A stretch of DNA of 64,000 nt from Narthecium ossifragum (Eukaryota > Streptophyta > Magnoliopsida > Dioscoreales > Nartheciaceae): contig OY986965.1 of assembly GCA_963920575.1 (NCBI GenBank), positions 6,279,134 through 6,343,133 of the forward strand, read 5' to 3'. Made by a program: the position numbers and the translations under genes. Of this stretch, positions 32,060-42,000 are shown one piece after another. The notes under the pieces were generated by a model that worked only from the letters and a program-made list of their open reading frames with translations, ran no database searches and was not told the DNA's origin. The first letter of the stretch is position 1; the number at the start of each line of letters is the position of its first letter.

Positions 32060-32400
32060 CCCAGTGTCCAGATTTGGCACTTTCGGACCCCCCTTGTTTC
32101 TTTGCAACAGAGGACCCCTAAGCGAAGACGGAAAAGCTGGGCCATTTCATTGGCGTCGTCTAGACGGCTAAATGGTCTATATGGATCGTCGGGTATGTCG
32201 TATGTTAAGAACAACTCAACGTCAATAGGAGATTGATTGCAGAGAGCGTAGAAGTGAGCCTTCAATTGAGCAAGAGTAAGGTCCGACAAGAACTCGTCGA
32301 TCGTGGAAGTACCCCCCAAATAATATGGATTGCGTTCATGATTTATAACCTGTCCGTTGAAGTGGCAATGCAGCGGAATGCTTCTCATGATTGGCTTGCA
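32060..32400 (-). pseudogene. MuDR transposase N-terminal domain fragment
   Basis: Minus-strand translation from about 32388 reads MRSIPLHCHFNGQVINHERN, then YYLGGTSTIDEF, LAQLKAHFYALC and DANEMAQLFRL. This resembles the N-terminal MuDR domain (an opening of the V.LHC.F.GQI type and a spacing that ends near a ...M..LF.L block). The frame then enters the TIR. There is no catalytic region. The upstream part of the same open frame (to 32637) is low-complexity Ser/Phe/Pro sequence and not part of the family. Confidence 0.6.
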
Positions 32401-32859
32401 TGTGTGGAGAGCTCTCTCCGGTGGACTATTTTGGCGAAGAAAACTGCGACGTCCGAAGGTAGAAGAGGAGGCAGTGGAAACGGAGAACGTACGAATAAGG
32501 GAGAAGAGTGGAAAGGGAGAAGAGAAAAGAAGACAGTGGAGGCAGTGCAAAGGGAGGAGATCAGGAGGCGGCGGAAAGGGATGAGACATAAAAAAATAAG
32601 GGAGAAGACTGGAAACTTTGAAGAGAAGAGAAGCCACTTAGTGGAGAGGTTAGTGGAGAGGGAGAGGAGAAAATGGCGGGAGGAATTGCATACCCGGCGG
32701 GAGGGAGGAAGAGGAAGACGAGGCTTCGGGAAGAAGACACATCCCGTAGCATTAAATGCGACAGAAAATTTTTGTTTTTTAATCCAAACATAACCGTACC
32801 GTTAACCGACACGTGTGGGTGGGCATTTTTTTATTGGTTTTTTTCTTTGCACTACCCAG

Positions 32860-33110
32860 TAGAAACGCGACACGTCAAACGTGTGTAATGATGTTTTTGT
32901 ACACACGCATGGTCCTTCATACGCGTGCCTGTTCAGAATTCTACGCGTCCAAGGACACGCATGTGATCTACTAATACACGTGAAATCATGTAGACCTCGT
33001 ACACATTCATAAAGTTTGTACACGCGCGTATCCTATTTAGACGCGTGAAAACAAGTTTGGACACGTATAGAGAATTTTATACACACGCAGCTTAGTATTA
33101 TACCCGCGCT
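32860..33110. repeat. Cluster of ACACGCG / ACGCGTG words
   Basis: About a dozen words of the type ACACGC, ACGCGT or ACACGT recur every 20-30 bp across 250 bp inside the Mutator-like element. The spacers between them differ, so this is a motif array rather than a clean tandem repeat. Confidence 0.65.
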
Positions 33111-33754
33111 TTCAAAACTTTTCCCCTCCGCCCCCGGTGGGAGTCCGTTCATCGTCATCTCTTCCACCGGTTGTGCTATTTCTTCGTCTCCGCTTGGACA
33201 TGGTTCTCATCGCCTTGCAAGTGTGGGGACCTCTCTCTGGTGAACTATTTTGGCTAAGGTGGACAAGTGGAGGCAGTGGAAAGGGGGGGATATGAACGGC
33301 AAAAAAATCAAGGAGTGGAGAGGGAGAACAGAAGAGGAGGTAGTGGAGATAGAGGGAGAGGAGAAGATGGCCGGAGGAAAGGGAGGGGATATGAACGAAT
33401 AATTGAGAAGAGTGGAGAGGATGAAGAGAAGAGGACGTAGTGGAGAGAGAGGGAGAAGGGAAGATGGCCGGAGGACCCATGTCCGGCGGGAGGGAGGAAG
33501 CCGGTTGGGGGAAGAAGACACAAATGCGACGGGATGGTTTTCTCTTTTTTAAGCCGATCTACATTAAATGCGCTAATGATGAGGAAAATGGGATGCATAT
33601 GCATGTATGGCATGGCTGTTCATGGCATGGGAGGGAGGGGTAAAAATGGCATTTCTTCGCTTAGGGGTCCTCTGTTGCAAAGAAACAAGGGGGGTCTGAA
33701 AGTGCCAAATCTGGACACTGGGGGTCCGATTTGGCAAAAAATTCGCCGTAATAC

Positions 33755-34060
33755 TGTCTAACGTTTTTACATAAAAAAAGTTGTGGAGCTGACTCACAGA
33801 TCATGATGAATTCTTTCCAGCCAACATCACATCGAGAAGACAAGAATTACAGATTTAAAGAATCAGTAACACAGATTTAGAGCAAACACAGAGAAGACAA
33901 ATTTTTTCCAATTCGGGAAACAAAAAAGACAATTCCTACTAAAGAGAAGCCAGATCAGGCACTGGCTTTGTCCAATTGACAGTCTTAATAAGTTATACCC
34001 ACCGCATACGTCCATATCGATCCTCTTAACTAATTCCGCAAGCTCATGATATATATATAT
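33755..34060. other. Spacer ending in an AT microsatellite
   Basis: AT-rich, no gene recognised. It ends in (AT)n at 34049-34060, at the edge of the next element. Confidence 0.4.
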
Positions 34061-35229
34061 AGGGTAATTTTCAGGATAAAACTGGTTTTACAAGTCTTAT
34101 CCATCAAACTACAATCTGGACTGTCCAATTTGATCGGACGGTCCAGATACAGCTAGTCTTCACATTTCTTCTCTCCTTCACTCTTCACTTAGGTCTCTAC
34201 CCAGCCATCTCCCCCGAGCCCATCCGATCTCCCCCGAGCCCATCCTCCCTCCATCCTGCCCGTGCCCTAGACCTCGCCGCCAGCTCGCCTCCGACGTCCT
34301 AGGCCCGTCCTCCCTCCCCCCGAGCCCATCCTCCCCCCATTCCCTAGCCGCCCGTGCCCTAGACCTCGCCTCCATCTCGCGCTGCCGCCGCCCGTGCCCT
34401 AGACCACGCCGCCCGTGCCCTAGACCTCGCCTCCATCTCGCGCTGTCGCCGCCGTCCTCCATCTCGCGCTGCCGCCGTCCACCCTCCATCTCGCGCTGCC
34501 GCCGTCCCTTGTTCGTTGTCCCTTCTTCGCGCCGCTTCTCCACCGACCAACGTCGGCTCCGGCAACCAACCCTCCTCCTCTCCTATCCCGACGACCAGGT
34601 GAAGAAATACATCTTGATTTTTTTACTTGATTTTTTTTAATCTTCCAAGAGCAAAAGAAATCGTGAAGAAATGCTACCATCTGAAGAACAAGAGACCTGC
34701 ATTTTGATTCCCATAAATACCTTGCAGTTCACCCTTTGAAGAACAAACACAGAGTAGGCATTTGTACATCAATAATTGCTTCATTAACAGTTTCCTAAGC
34801 TCTATGTTGTAGGAAACATACCTTGTAGTTCTAACTTTTCCTATACATACCTTGCAGTTCTAGATTCATTGGTTTACCTTATTCCAAAAAAATTAGTCTA
34901 ACTTACATATTTTTTTTCCACTGGACCAGAGCATTTGCTTCGTTTTAATGACCTATAGTCGATACTCTTTTACTTCAAGGGTTCTTTTGAACTTCACTAG
35001 TAGCTTTCACTAAATGGATGTTTTTTCTGTTATTTACAGACATGCATCTCTTAACTTGCTTATTTTGGCAGCTTTCTCAACATTGTTGCTGGAAATGCAA
35101 CAGTGCTACCAATGCAAGCATATGCTTTTGATTAAGCTTTATGATATCTCCTTTATGATGCTAGCGACAAGCTCTAGCACTTCTATTCTTCTGATTCAAA
35201 ATTGATGACTTCACTATTTTTTCAAAATT

Positions 35230-35313
35230 GATGACAACACAAATTATGGTTACAATGCTGCAACTGGATCTTATGAAGACTTGATGGCTGCAGGAATTAT
35301 TGACCCTACTAAG
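35230..35313 (+). pseudogene. Captured exon of chloroplast chaperonin CPN60-beta
   Basis: The 28 codons contain [20 protein letters not shown], then PTK, followed exactly by a splice donor GTATGT. This matches the near-C-terminal segment of plastid chaperonin 60 beta (RuBisCO-binding protein beta subunit), where the family reads [21 protein letters not shown]. No flanking CPN60 exons are recognisable, so only one exon with its donor was carried. It cannot make a chaperonin. Confidence 0.88.
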
Positions 35314-35495
35314 GTATGTTGCTTTCTCATTTGAGCTATTGCTTTTCCAAAGTTGCTGAATTGATATATTCAGTTGAACTTTATGAGATGAATAGTTACG
35401 ATTGGTATATTCAGTTGACTTGATATATTAATTTGAGGTATGTTTGCTTATTGTGCTTTTCCAAAGTTGCTGAATTTTACGATTCCCAAAGATCC

Positions 35496-36056
35496 ATGTC
35501 TTCTCCGACTTCTTCACAAGGAAGTAGCCACCACAGTGGAGGTTCCTTTGCCTCCTCGAGGGGGGGTGATTACTTCGGTTATTGTGGGGTGAAGGCCAAA
35601 CAAAGGGTTTCAATGACGAAGAAGAATCTTGGAAGGAGATTCATAAATTGTGCAACCGAACAAATAATCTCGCTACTTATTTGCTATTGGTAAATTTAAT
35701 TGGAATTAGGACTCACTTAACTGATCTTCCACTTCATACTGTAGAGTCATGGTGGATGCAAATTCTTCTTGTGGATTGAGCCAGGTGTGTGTGAGCCCTA
35801 TGTAAATTCTATCATCAAGGGACTTAGTGATAAGCTGCAGAAAGTGGAAGCATTTTTGGGATCCTGTCAAGCAAATGAGGAGAAGGCAATGGTAGATGTA
35901 TAAGCTATGAAGAATTTGATTGAAGATAAAGACAAGCTAATTGCAATACTTGAGCAGCAAAATGGTCAATTGAAATCTAGAGCCAAGACATACCGGATTA
36001 GTTTGATGTTGTTATGCATAATAGCAATTAACCTAGCTTTTTATTGTCTTGTGTAA
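35496..36056 (+). pseudogene. GRF-type zinc finger / membrane-tail protein relic
   Basis: The ATG at 35496 opens a Ser-rich stretch, then YCGVKAKQRVSMTKKNLGRR and FINC, followed after an interruption (about 35655-35745, an AG acceptor before AGTCATGG) by GGCKFFLWIEPG. This is the CXCG...GRRF..C...GC.FF.W pattern of GRF-type zinc fingers (unrelated to GROWTH-REGULATING FACTOR). A heptad-like stretch with IEDKDKLIAILEQQNGQLK and a C-terminal hydrophobic segment ISLMLLCIIAINLAFYCLV follow, as in small plant GRF-zinc-finger proteins. One in-frame TAA after MVDV breaks the frame. Such genes are often found inside plant transposons. Confidence 0.72.
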
Positions 36057-37229
36057 CTTGTGGATGCTTGCTTGACTCTATGTATTATTCATGTAATATT
36101 TGTGAACTCAATTTGTGTAAGCCATGTTGCTTTATTAGCATTTAAATCTTTATGAAATCAGGCATGTTCAAAGAGAAGGGGGCATAGCTCCTTGATGAGG
36201 GTCTACTTGCAGGTGCACATGTCCATGGTACCTTTGTTTTCTGAGGTCTTTCTCCTGATCATTGTACATAGAGTGAGAAAATTAGGGCTCAAATACCCTT
36301 CCTTGAAAGTGTAGGATCTTCATGTAGTTGAATGATAAGAGAAATTGCGATCTGACATATATCTGGCTGCCATAAGCTGAAGTTTTTAGAGTTTTGATAA
36401 GTCACAAAATACAATACAATACAGCCACCTTTTGAATCACTAACCAAAATACAATACAGCTACTTTCTGGCTACTCTACAACAGGGGGCTTTCCCTCACA
36501 AAATACAATATAGCTACTTTCTCAATCACTAACCAGAAAAAGAACACCCAAAGAAAAGAAATAGACTTACATCAAACACTGCCAAGAAAAGAAAAAATCT
36601 TCTAATGCTCCGGCAAAATGTACATAAATAAGATCTGCATGTCATTCCTGAGCCATGCAGCTCACATCAAGGTCAGTTTGCAGGTCAGCTGAGCAGAAGA
36701 CTCGATCGGATGTTAGTAAAAAGCTGAATTCTTGAAACTTGACAAAATTTGACAAAATCCGGCAACATGTATCTTTCGCATTCTCCTCATCCCAAAGAGT
36801 GATATAGCTTTCGCATTCTCCTCATCCTGATCCATTCAAAGAATATTGTTATAAGACTACATTAGCCTAATGGCCAAAAAAAGGTAGAGATTCAATTAAA
36901 AAGGTGAGCATACCGTGTGTTGTCCCCCATAGGAGGACAAATTGCTCAATTTGAAATTGTTAATAGAAACCTTGAACATCCCCAATTGCAAGGAACAAAA
37001 CCATTGAAAATTCAATAACAATACTTCAAAATCCTTGCTCATTCTAATCTAAAATAGCATTCTCATGTTGGTGTGCAGGAGCAATTCTTCTCATTTCTTC
37101 TTGTCTGACACGCCAGCAGATCTGCAAATGTTGATGCCACGAGAAACAACAGAAAAGTAAGAACCCAATCTAGATTATAACAGGTGAAGAACACAACTTT
37201 CAACTGAAGAGTGATAATCAAAACAAAAA

Positions 37230-37430
37230 CACCCGGAGAAGGTCTACTCATGACATCTACGTATATTATTGTCTTGAGACAAATAGCCCTCAAGATATCC
37301 GGCAGCACATGCATATTTTCTATAGAAGCTTTCACACTCATCCAATGTCTTAAAATCATACCAATGGTGGGTATTAAATTAGAATCAACCTTTGGCACAC
37401 CCTTATAAACATTAACACTCTGGCTGCTAT
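37230..37430 (-). pseudogene. FAR1/FHY3-type DNA-binding domain fragment
   Basis: Minus-strand reading gives IPTIGM, then, after a one-base frameshift, DFKTLDECESFYRKYACAAG, the characteristic start of the FAR1 DNA-binding domain (P.IGM.F.TLDE...FY..YA). The rest of the domain and the transposase-derived core are not recognisable. FAR1 proteins descend from Mutator-like transposases, so this may be a remnant of the element's own transposase lineage or captured sequence. Confidence 0.6.
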
Positions 37431-38853
37431 CATCAAGCTCCCTTGACACATGATGTGTTGTTTCACTGTCAACTTGGGAACTACAACAAAAATTGCATCC
37501 ATGTATTGGAAATAAGTAATAATGCAAGCTAGTTACATAGTTCTATTCAACTTGATATACATTCATGTATTAAAAATTGCATACAGAATGAATTAATATC
37601 CATGAAATGTGTTAGGGGGAATAATTTTGCAAAATCTTGAGGAAGCAAACCTTGAGGAAGCAAATCTGAATTAATATACACACTAGTTTTTATAAATGCA
37701 TATTTCCAAATCAATGGCCTAGAAAAAAATCTAGTTTTGGTATGACCATTTTGATATGCTAAAAAAATACAGAGCCCCTACCTTGAAAAAAATATAGTTT
37801 CGGTAACCATAATTTGTGTTGTCATCAATTTTGAAAAAATAGTGAAGTCATCAATTTTGCAATCAACCATAGATCTATGAAGAGCCCCTACCTTTTCAAC
37901 AACCGCACTTCCATTATCGATGACTTGTAAAAAAATCAAATAAAAAATTTCTAGAATGCAAAGTCTATGTTCAATCTCACCTCTTGTTTCGGATCTCTGG
38001 ATCATCCACAGGGAGAGTAGGTCGGAGTTGTGCATCATCCATGCCCTCCACCCCACCGAAGTCCAGCTAAAAAAAGCAAGTAAAAAAATCAAGTGCAAAA
38101 ATTAGAAAGTTTGGTTGAGAAAAGTTGCCTCCATCGGATGTAAAAAAATCAAGTAAAAAAATCAAGATGTATTTCTTCACCTGGTCGTCGGGATAGGAGA
38201 GGAGGAGGGTTGGTTGCCGGAGCCGACGTTGGTCGGTGGAGAAGCGGCGCGAAGAAGGGACAACGAAGAAGGGACTGCGGCAGCGCGAGATGGAGGGTGG
38301 ACGGCGACGGCGGCAGCGCGAGATGGAGGAGGGCGGCAACGCTTAGGGCACGGGCGAGGGAATGGGGGCCTAGATGTGCTCGGGGGGAGGGAGGCCGGGC
38401 CTAGGTCGTCGAGGTCGACGCTTAGGGCACGGGCGGCGAGGTCTAGGGCACGGCGAGGTAATGGGGGCCTAGATGTGCTCAGGGGGAGTGTGCTCGAGGG
38501 GAGGGAGGCCGGGCCTAGGTCGTCGAGGTCGTCGGCGCGAGGTCTAGAGCACGGGCGAGGGAATGGGGGCCTAGGTCGTCGGCGCGAGGTCTAGGCCACG
38601 GGCGAGGGAATGGGGGGAGGATGTGCTCGGGGGGAGGGAGGCCGGGCCTAGGTCGTCCGCGGCGAGCTGGAGGCGAGGGAGGGAGGATGGGGCTCGGGGG
38701 GAGGGAGGAAGGGCTCGGGGGAGGAAGGGCTCGGGGGAGACTTAAGAGACTTAAGTCCCTGCTGGATCTGGACCGTCCGATCAGATCGGACGGTCCAGAT
38801 TGGAGTTTGAGCTGTAAGAGTTATAAAACCGGTTTTATCTCGAAAATTCCCCT

Positions 38854-39358
38854 ATATATATATATATATATATATATATGGGAGTTGTTACTCCACCCCA
38901 TCCCTATGGTGATAGGTGCTCTAGATGATGGTCAGGCTGAGTATATCTTTTAATGGGTCCAATGCAGAAATTCTTCTGAAAGGTGTATTGCATCATGTAC
39001 ATCTTTGGAGGACTCACCTAAATGAGAGTCATCGTGAGGCCGATTATGGAATCAGGGCGAATCCCCAGAACTCTCATGAGAATCAAGTCAGCGCATGGCC
39101 ATAATAGCGCTAACCCGTAAAATAGAATCAAACACTCTTCTTACTGTGTGTGTAATTGTAGAAGATCGGTTAAAGGGCGTGGTTCAATGCTTAGTCCATC
39201 ATGGTTCCTCGGTCCAATACAATTATAACTAAGTGCAGGTTCAAACCCGAAAGGTACCTAGCATGATGCACAGTAAAATTGATCTTATATATGTATATGA
39301 TTATCGGTTTTCCGATCGCGTTTCTATTGTCGGTCTTTTAATTCCTTTTGTGGGGGAA
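38854..39358. other. AT microsatellite then 3' internal tail of a truncated LTR element
   Basis: (AT)n occupies 38853-38879. From about 38880 the sequence leads without a recognisable frame to a polypurine tract TGGGGGAA at 39351-39358, directly before an LTR-like start. No gene was recognised. Confidence 0.4.
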
Positions 39359-39868
39359 TGTTATTAACGTTGGATTTATGTAAATAGAAAAAAGACTTAA
39401 AAGCCCTTATTTTATTTTTATATGTCTTCTGTGTCCCTTTTATTGTTACGGGAGTAACGACGTGTCCGACTTTTACGCGTGGCATCTATCGGACGGTTTT
39501 ATATCTTACGACATTCTCTCTCTTTTTGGGGTTTTTACTGCTGAAAGAAAAAAAGCTATCTTCTTCTTCTTCTCTACAAAAAAGATATACTATTAATCCC
39601 TACAAAGATATCAAGGAGAGTGTTGATTCACTGTGGGTCCTCGCCGAACCATGCCAACGACGAGGACAAGCCAAGGATTGTATCTTGGGAGTAGGACGAC
39701 GATTCACTCCGCACGTGGGGGCGTTTTCTACTCTTAGGGCAGCGTTCTACGCGCCTCTCAGGCTAGATCTAAACTTATAATATTTTAAGTGTTAAAGTTT
39801 GTTTTATGATTTTTATCGTGAAGGTTTTTTCTTTCTTAATCTGAATTTAAAGACGAATTTTGATAACA
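39359..39868 (+). repeat. Candidate 3' LTR, 510 bp
   Basis: Starts TGTTATTAACG after a purine tract (GTGGGGGAA) and ends TTTTGATAACA, giving matched TGTTAT/ATAACA termini. The upstream internal sequence is truncated and no 5' partner is in view. No duplication is expected to be readable because the 5' end is missing. Confidence 0.5.
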
Positions 39869-40384
39869 GCCGCGATTTGCCTTGATCTCCTCAGCGACTT
39901 CGCCGTTCCTTCTCCCCCGGCGCCGGGAGATCGACCCGCGCTCGCCTCCTATTCCTTGGAAACTTCTCCGGCTCGCCACTGGGGCTGGATAGCCTTCAGG
40001 CCCTCATCTCCGGCTACCTCTCTTCTCCTACTCCTTTGATCTCGGCGGATCTCTTCTTTTCTCGTTTTCTTCCGGCCTCCCGACGGCGTTTCTTCTTCGC
40101 GCCGAATCCCGAGGAGAACACCAATGAGGAGATGGTGCCTGTGGGCATTGGGTTTCGTTGGCCACTGCTGGGTTCGTGGGCCATCCGTGCATGGGACCTG
40201 GTCCGGGCCTAGCTTATGTATAAGGATGTGGGCTGAGCCCGGTATGAGCCCGTCAATTTAGCGGGCTGGGCCAGGCTCGGTAGGAGCCGGCCAAAGCCCG
40301 CCGTATGGCGTGCCGGGCCGATCCTGCCCGTATTACGCCTCTCCTTCCACGTGGAATTTGCAGTGCATCAGAGCTCTTATCATA
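39869..40384. other. Intergenic, with an unrecognised coding-like stretch
   Basis: In one plus-strand frame (about 39953-40200) the sequence reads LDSLQALISGYLSS, ADLFFSRFLPASRRRFFFAP and NPEENTNEEM without a stop. The composition is protein-like but I cannot place it in a family. It could be a captured gene fragment. From 40190 it becomes rich in GGGCCGG/GGCTGGG words. Confidence 0.3.
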
Positions 40385-41765
40385 TTGAAAAGGTGAAATT
40401 ACACCTTGATACCTTTAGTTTCAGGAATTAGCATTCTAATTCCCTCAGCTTTTAAAATCACATGAAAATACCCCTAACTTTCAAATCTATGCAGTTTAGT
40501 CCCACCACCCCGACGTCGTTACTCTAATTTAACGGCAAATCAATCTTTGTGCTTAATTTCATCAATTTTGATTGGTTTTTTGTCTATTTTGACTCGTTTT
40601 CTTCTGATTTGCTGATGTGGGAAGAGAGAGAGACGAGAGGAAGAGAGAGAATACCCGTCAGGGGAGGTCATGCGTCCAAGCATCGGGACGGTGCTTCGAC
40701 GATCTCGCTCGCTCCTTGAGCACAGTGCTCCCCGCTAATGATGTGAAAACTGAGCACATGGTGCTTGTCATCGAGGATCTCGAGGAGCTCGTGGCTCGTC
40801 GCCGCCGGCAGCCCCAAGATGGCACGAACCTCGCGGAGGGCACCGACCTTGCTATTCCCCACTATGTCATCAAGGATCACCTCACCACTGATCACACCAC
40901 CGCCATGCGCTGTGCCACCATGAGCAGCACTACCTGGATCCCTCCGTCATTGCATCATGCTTGTGGTGTCGCGCCACTGCCTCTGGCACCCATGCGTGAG
41001 CCATGCACTTCTCACCCACACCGCAGCCCTTCCCGGCGGCGCTGATGACGACCTGAGTCTTAGATCCGGCATCCCTCAAGCTCCCACCGCCAGCGTCTTC
41101 CCTCGCCAGCCAATGACGCTACGAGTGCCTCACCATTAGCCTCCACCTCCCTTAGCTCCCTCTTCCTATTCCCCGACCTCACTCACACGCTCTGACTATC
41201 TCGCTCGCTCCCCCGAGCACGGCGATCTCGTTTGCTCCTTGAGCACGGCGATCTCCCTCGCCCCCAAGCTCCCTTTTCCTCCCCCCTGAGCTTGCTCGCT
41301 AAGCACGGCGATCTCACTTGCTCCCTGAGCACGGCGATCTCGGTCGCCCCCAAGCTCCCTTTTTCTTCCCCCGAGCTCGCTCACTGAGCACGATAGCGTG
41401 TAGACCAACGTGGGAGTAGTGATCTTCCTCCTGAGCTCGCTCGCTACCCCTGAGCTCCTATCGCTAGCGTCTTCCCTCGCCGGCCATCAACGCTAGCCTC
41501 CGCTTCCTCGAGCTCCCTTCTCTTATTTCTCTAGGCCTAACAACCTTTTCTCAATGATCCTCTGGCAACACCGACTTCGTTGTTGAGGTGGAAACTGGTC
41601 ACGTGACCGGTTTTCTTTGAGGCCAGCTAACGCCGTTTGACGGTCCGGATTAAAATGTTAGGTTTTAAAAGTTAGAGGTATTTTTATGTGATTTTAAAAG
41701 ATAATGGTATTAGAATGTTAATCCCTTAAACTAAATGGTATCAAAGTGTAATTTGATCTAATTTT
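40385..41765. mobile_element. Inverted-repeat element, about 1.4 kb
   Basis: The left arm (about 40389-40500) and right arm (about 41650-41757) are reverse complements at roughly 80 percent, sharing TTTTAAAATCACAT and GAAATTACACCTTGATACC-like blocks. The interior is GC-rich, with repeats of GAGCACGGCGATCTC at about 41215-41345. No clear target duplication was found. AT-rich ends with a GC-rich interior resemble non-autonomous Mutator-like elements. Confidence 0.6.
41215..41345. repeat. Imperfect tandem repeat around GAGCACGGCGATCTC
   Basis: Four copies of GCACGGCGATCTC appear in about 130 bp, arranged as two larger duplicated blocks that include GCCCCCAAGCTCCCTTTTTC-like sequence. Confidence 0.75.
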
Positions 41766-41809
41766 AATCATCATGCATACATACGGACTCGAAGGACGTG
41801 ATGACAGAT

Positions 41810-42000
41810 ATCATCAAATTCGAGTACAACAGCCATGGAAAATCAAGAACACTGCTTTTCGACCCCGGGTATTATGAATTTCTAATAATGCCATTCGCCC
41901 TTACTAACACTCCATCATTTTACCAAGCTAGCTCTTATCAATGAGCTACTTAAAGATCATCTTAGAAAATTCATTTTAGTTTTCTTCGATGATATTATAC
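41810..42000 (+). pseudogene. Ty3/gypsy reverse transcriptase fragment
   Basis: With frame changes, the plus strand reads YYEFLIMPFALTNTPSFYQA and then ELLKDHLRKFILVFFDDI, the central RT motif region of gypsy pol including the F-DD catalytic signature. Only about 190 bp survive. It is a decayed relic. Confidence 0.8.

Larger units (their letters stand above)
32038..33744 (-). mobile_element. Mutator-like element, 1.7 kb, with MuDR N-terminal fragment
   Basis: Ends are GAATTTTTTGCCAAATCGG at 32038 and its reverse complement at 33744; the arms are about 90 bp and almost identical. GCTGTAATAC (32028-32037) and GCCGTAATAC (33745-33754) form a 10-bp duplication with one mismatch. The interior contains a MuDR N-terminal-domain fragment on the minus strand. 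A block around GGGAGGGAGGAAG with its flanks is present twice (about 32400-32760 and 33205-33540), so part of the element is internally duplicated. Confidence 0.85.
34061..38853. mobile_element. Long-TIR Mutator-like mosaic with captured host gene fragments
   Basis: Ends read AGGGTAATTTTC and, reversed from the right, AGGGGAATTTTC. The arms continue inwards for over 500 bp: GATCGGACGGTCCAGAT near both ends, then a GC-rich block (CTCCATCTCGCGCTGCCGCC type) and CCGACGACCAGGTGAAGAAA near 34590 and its complement near 38178. The element sits in an (AT)n run, so its duplication cannot be read uniquely. The interior holds a CPN60-beta exon, a GRF-type zinc-finger gene relic and a FAR1-type DNA-binding fragment. 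No transposase catalytic domain was found. This is the structure of a Pack-MULE: a non-autonomous Mutator-like element carrying host gene pieces. Confidence 0.75.

Noticed and set aside
32233..32793. 186-codon plus-strand frame
   Set aside because: Lys/Glu/Arg-rich low-complexity frame complementary to Ser/Phe/Pro repeats inside the Mutator-like element; no domain.
12690..36415. 17-mer TGATAAGTCACAAAATA (minus at about 12695-12712, plus at about 36398)
   Set aside because: Similarity stops immediately outside the 17 bases; in AT-rich sequence of this length a chance match is plausible.
38214..38594. Arg/Gly-rich open frames
   Set aside because: They lie in the GC-rich inverted arm of the Pack-MULE and mirror frames at 34178-34680; composition only.
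40385..41765. 9-bp Mutator duplication for the 1.4-kb inverted-repeat element
   Set aside because: The bases outside the two arms do not match at 8-11 bp, so the superfamily is left open.
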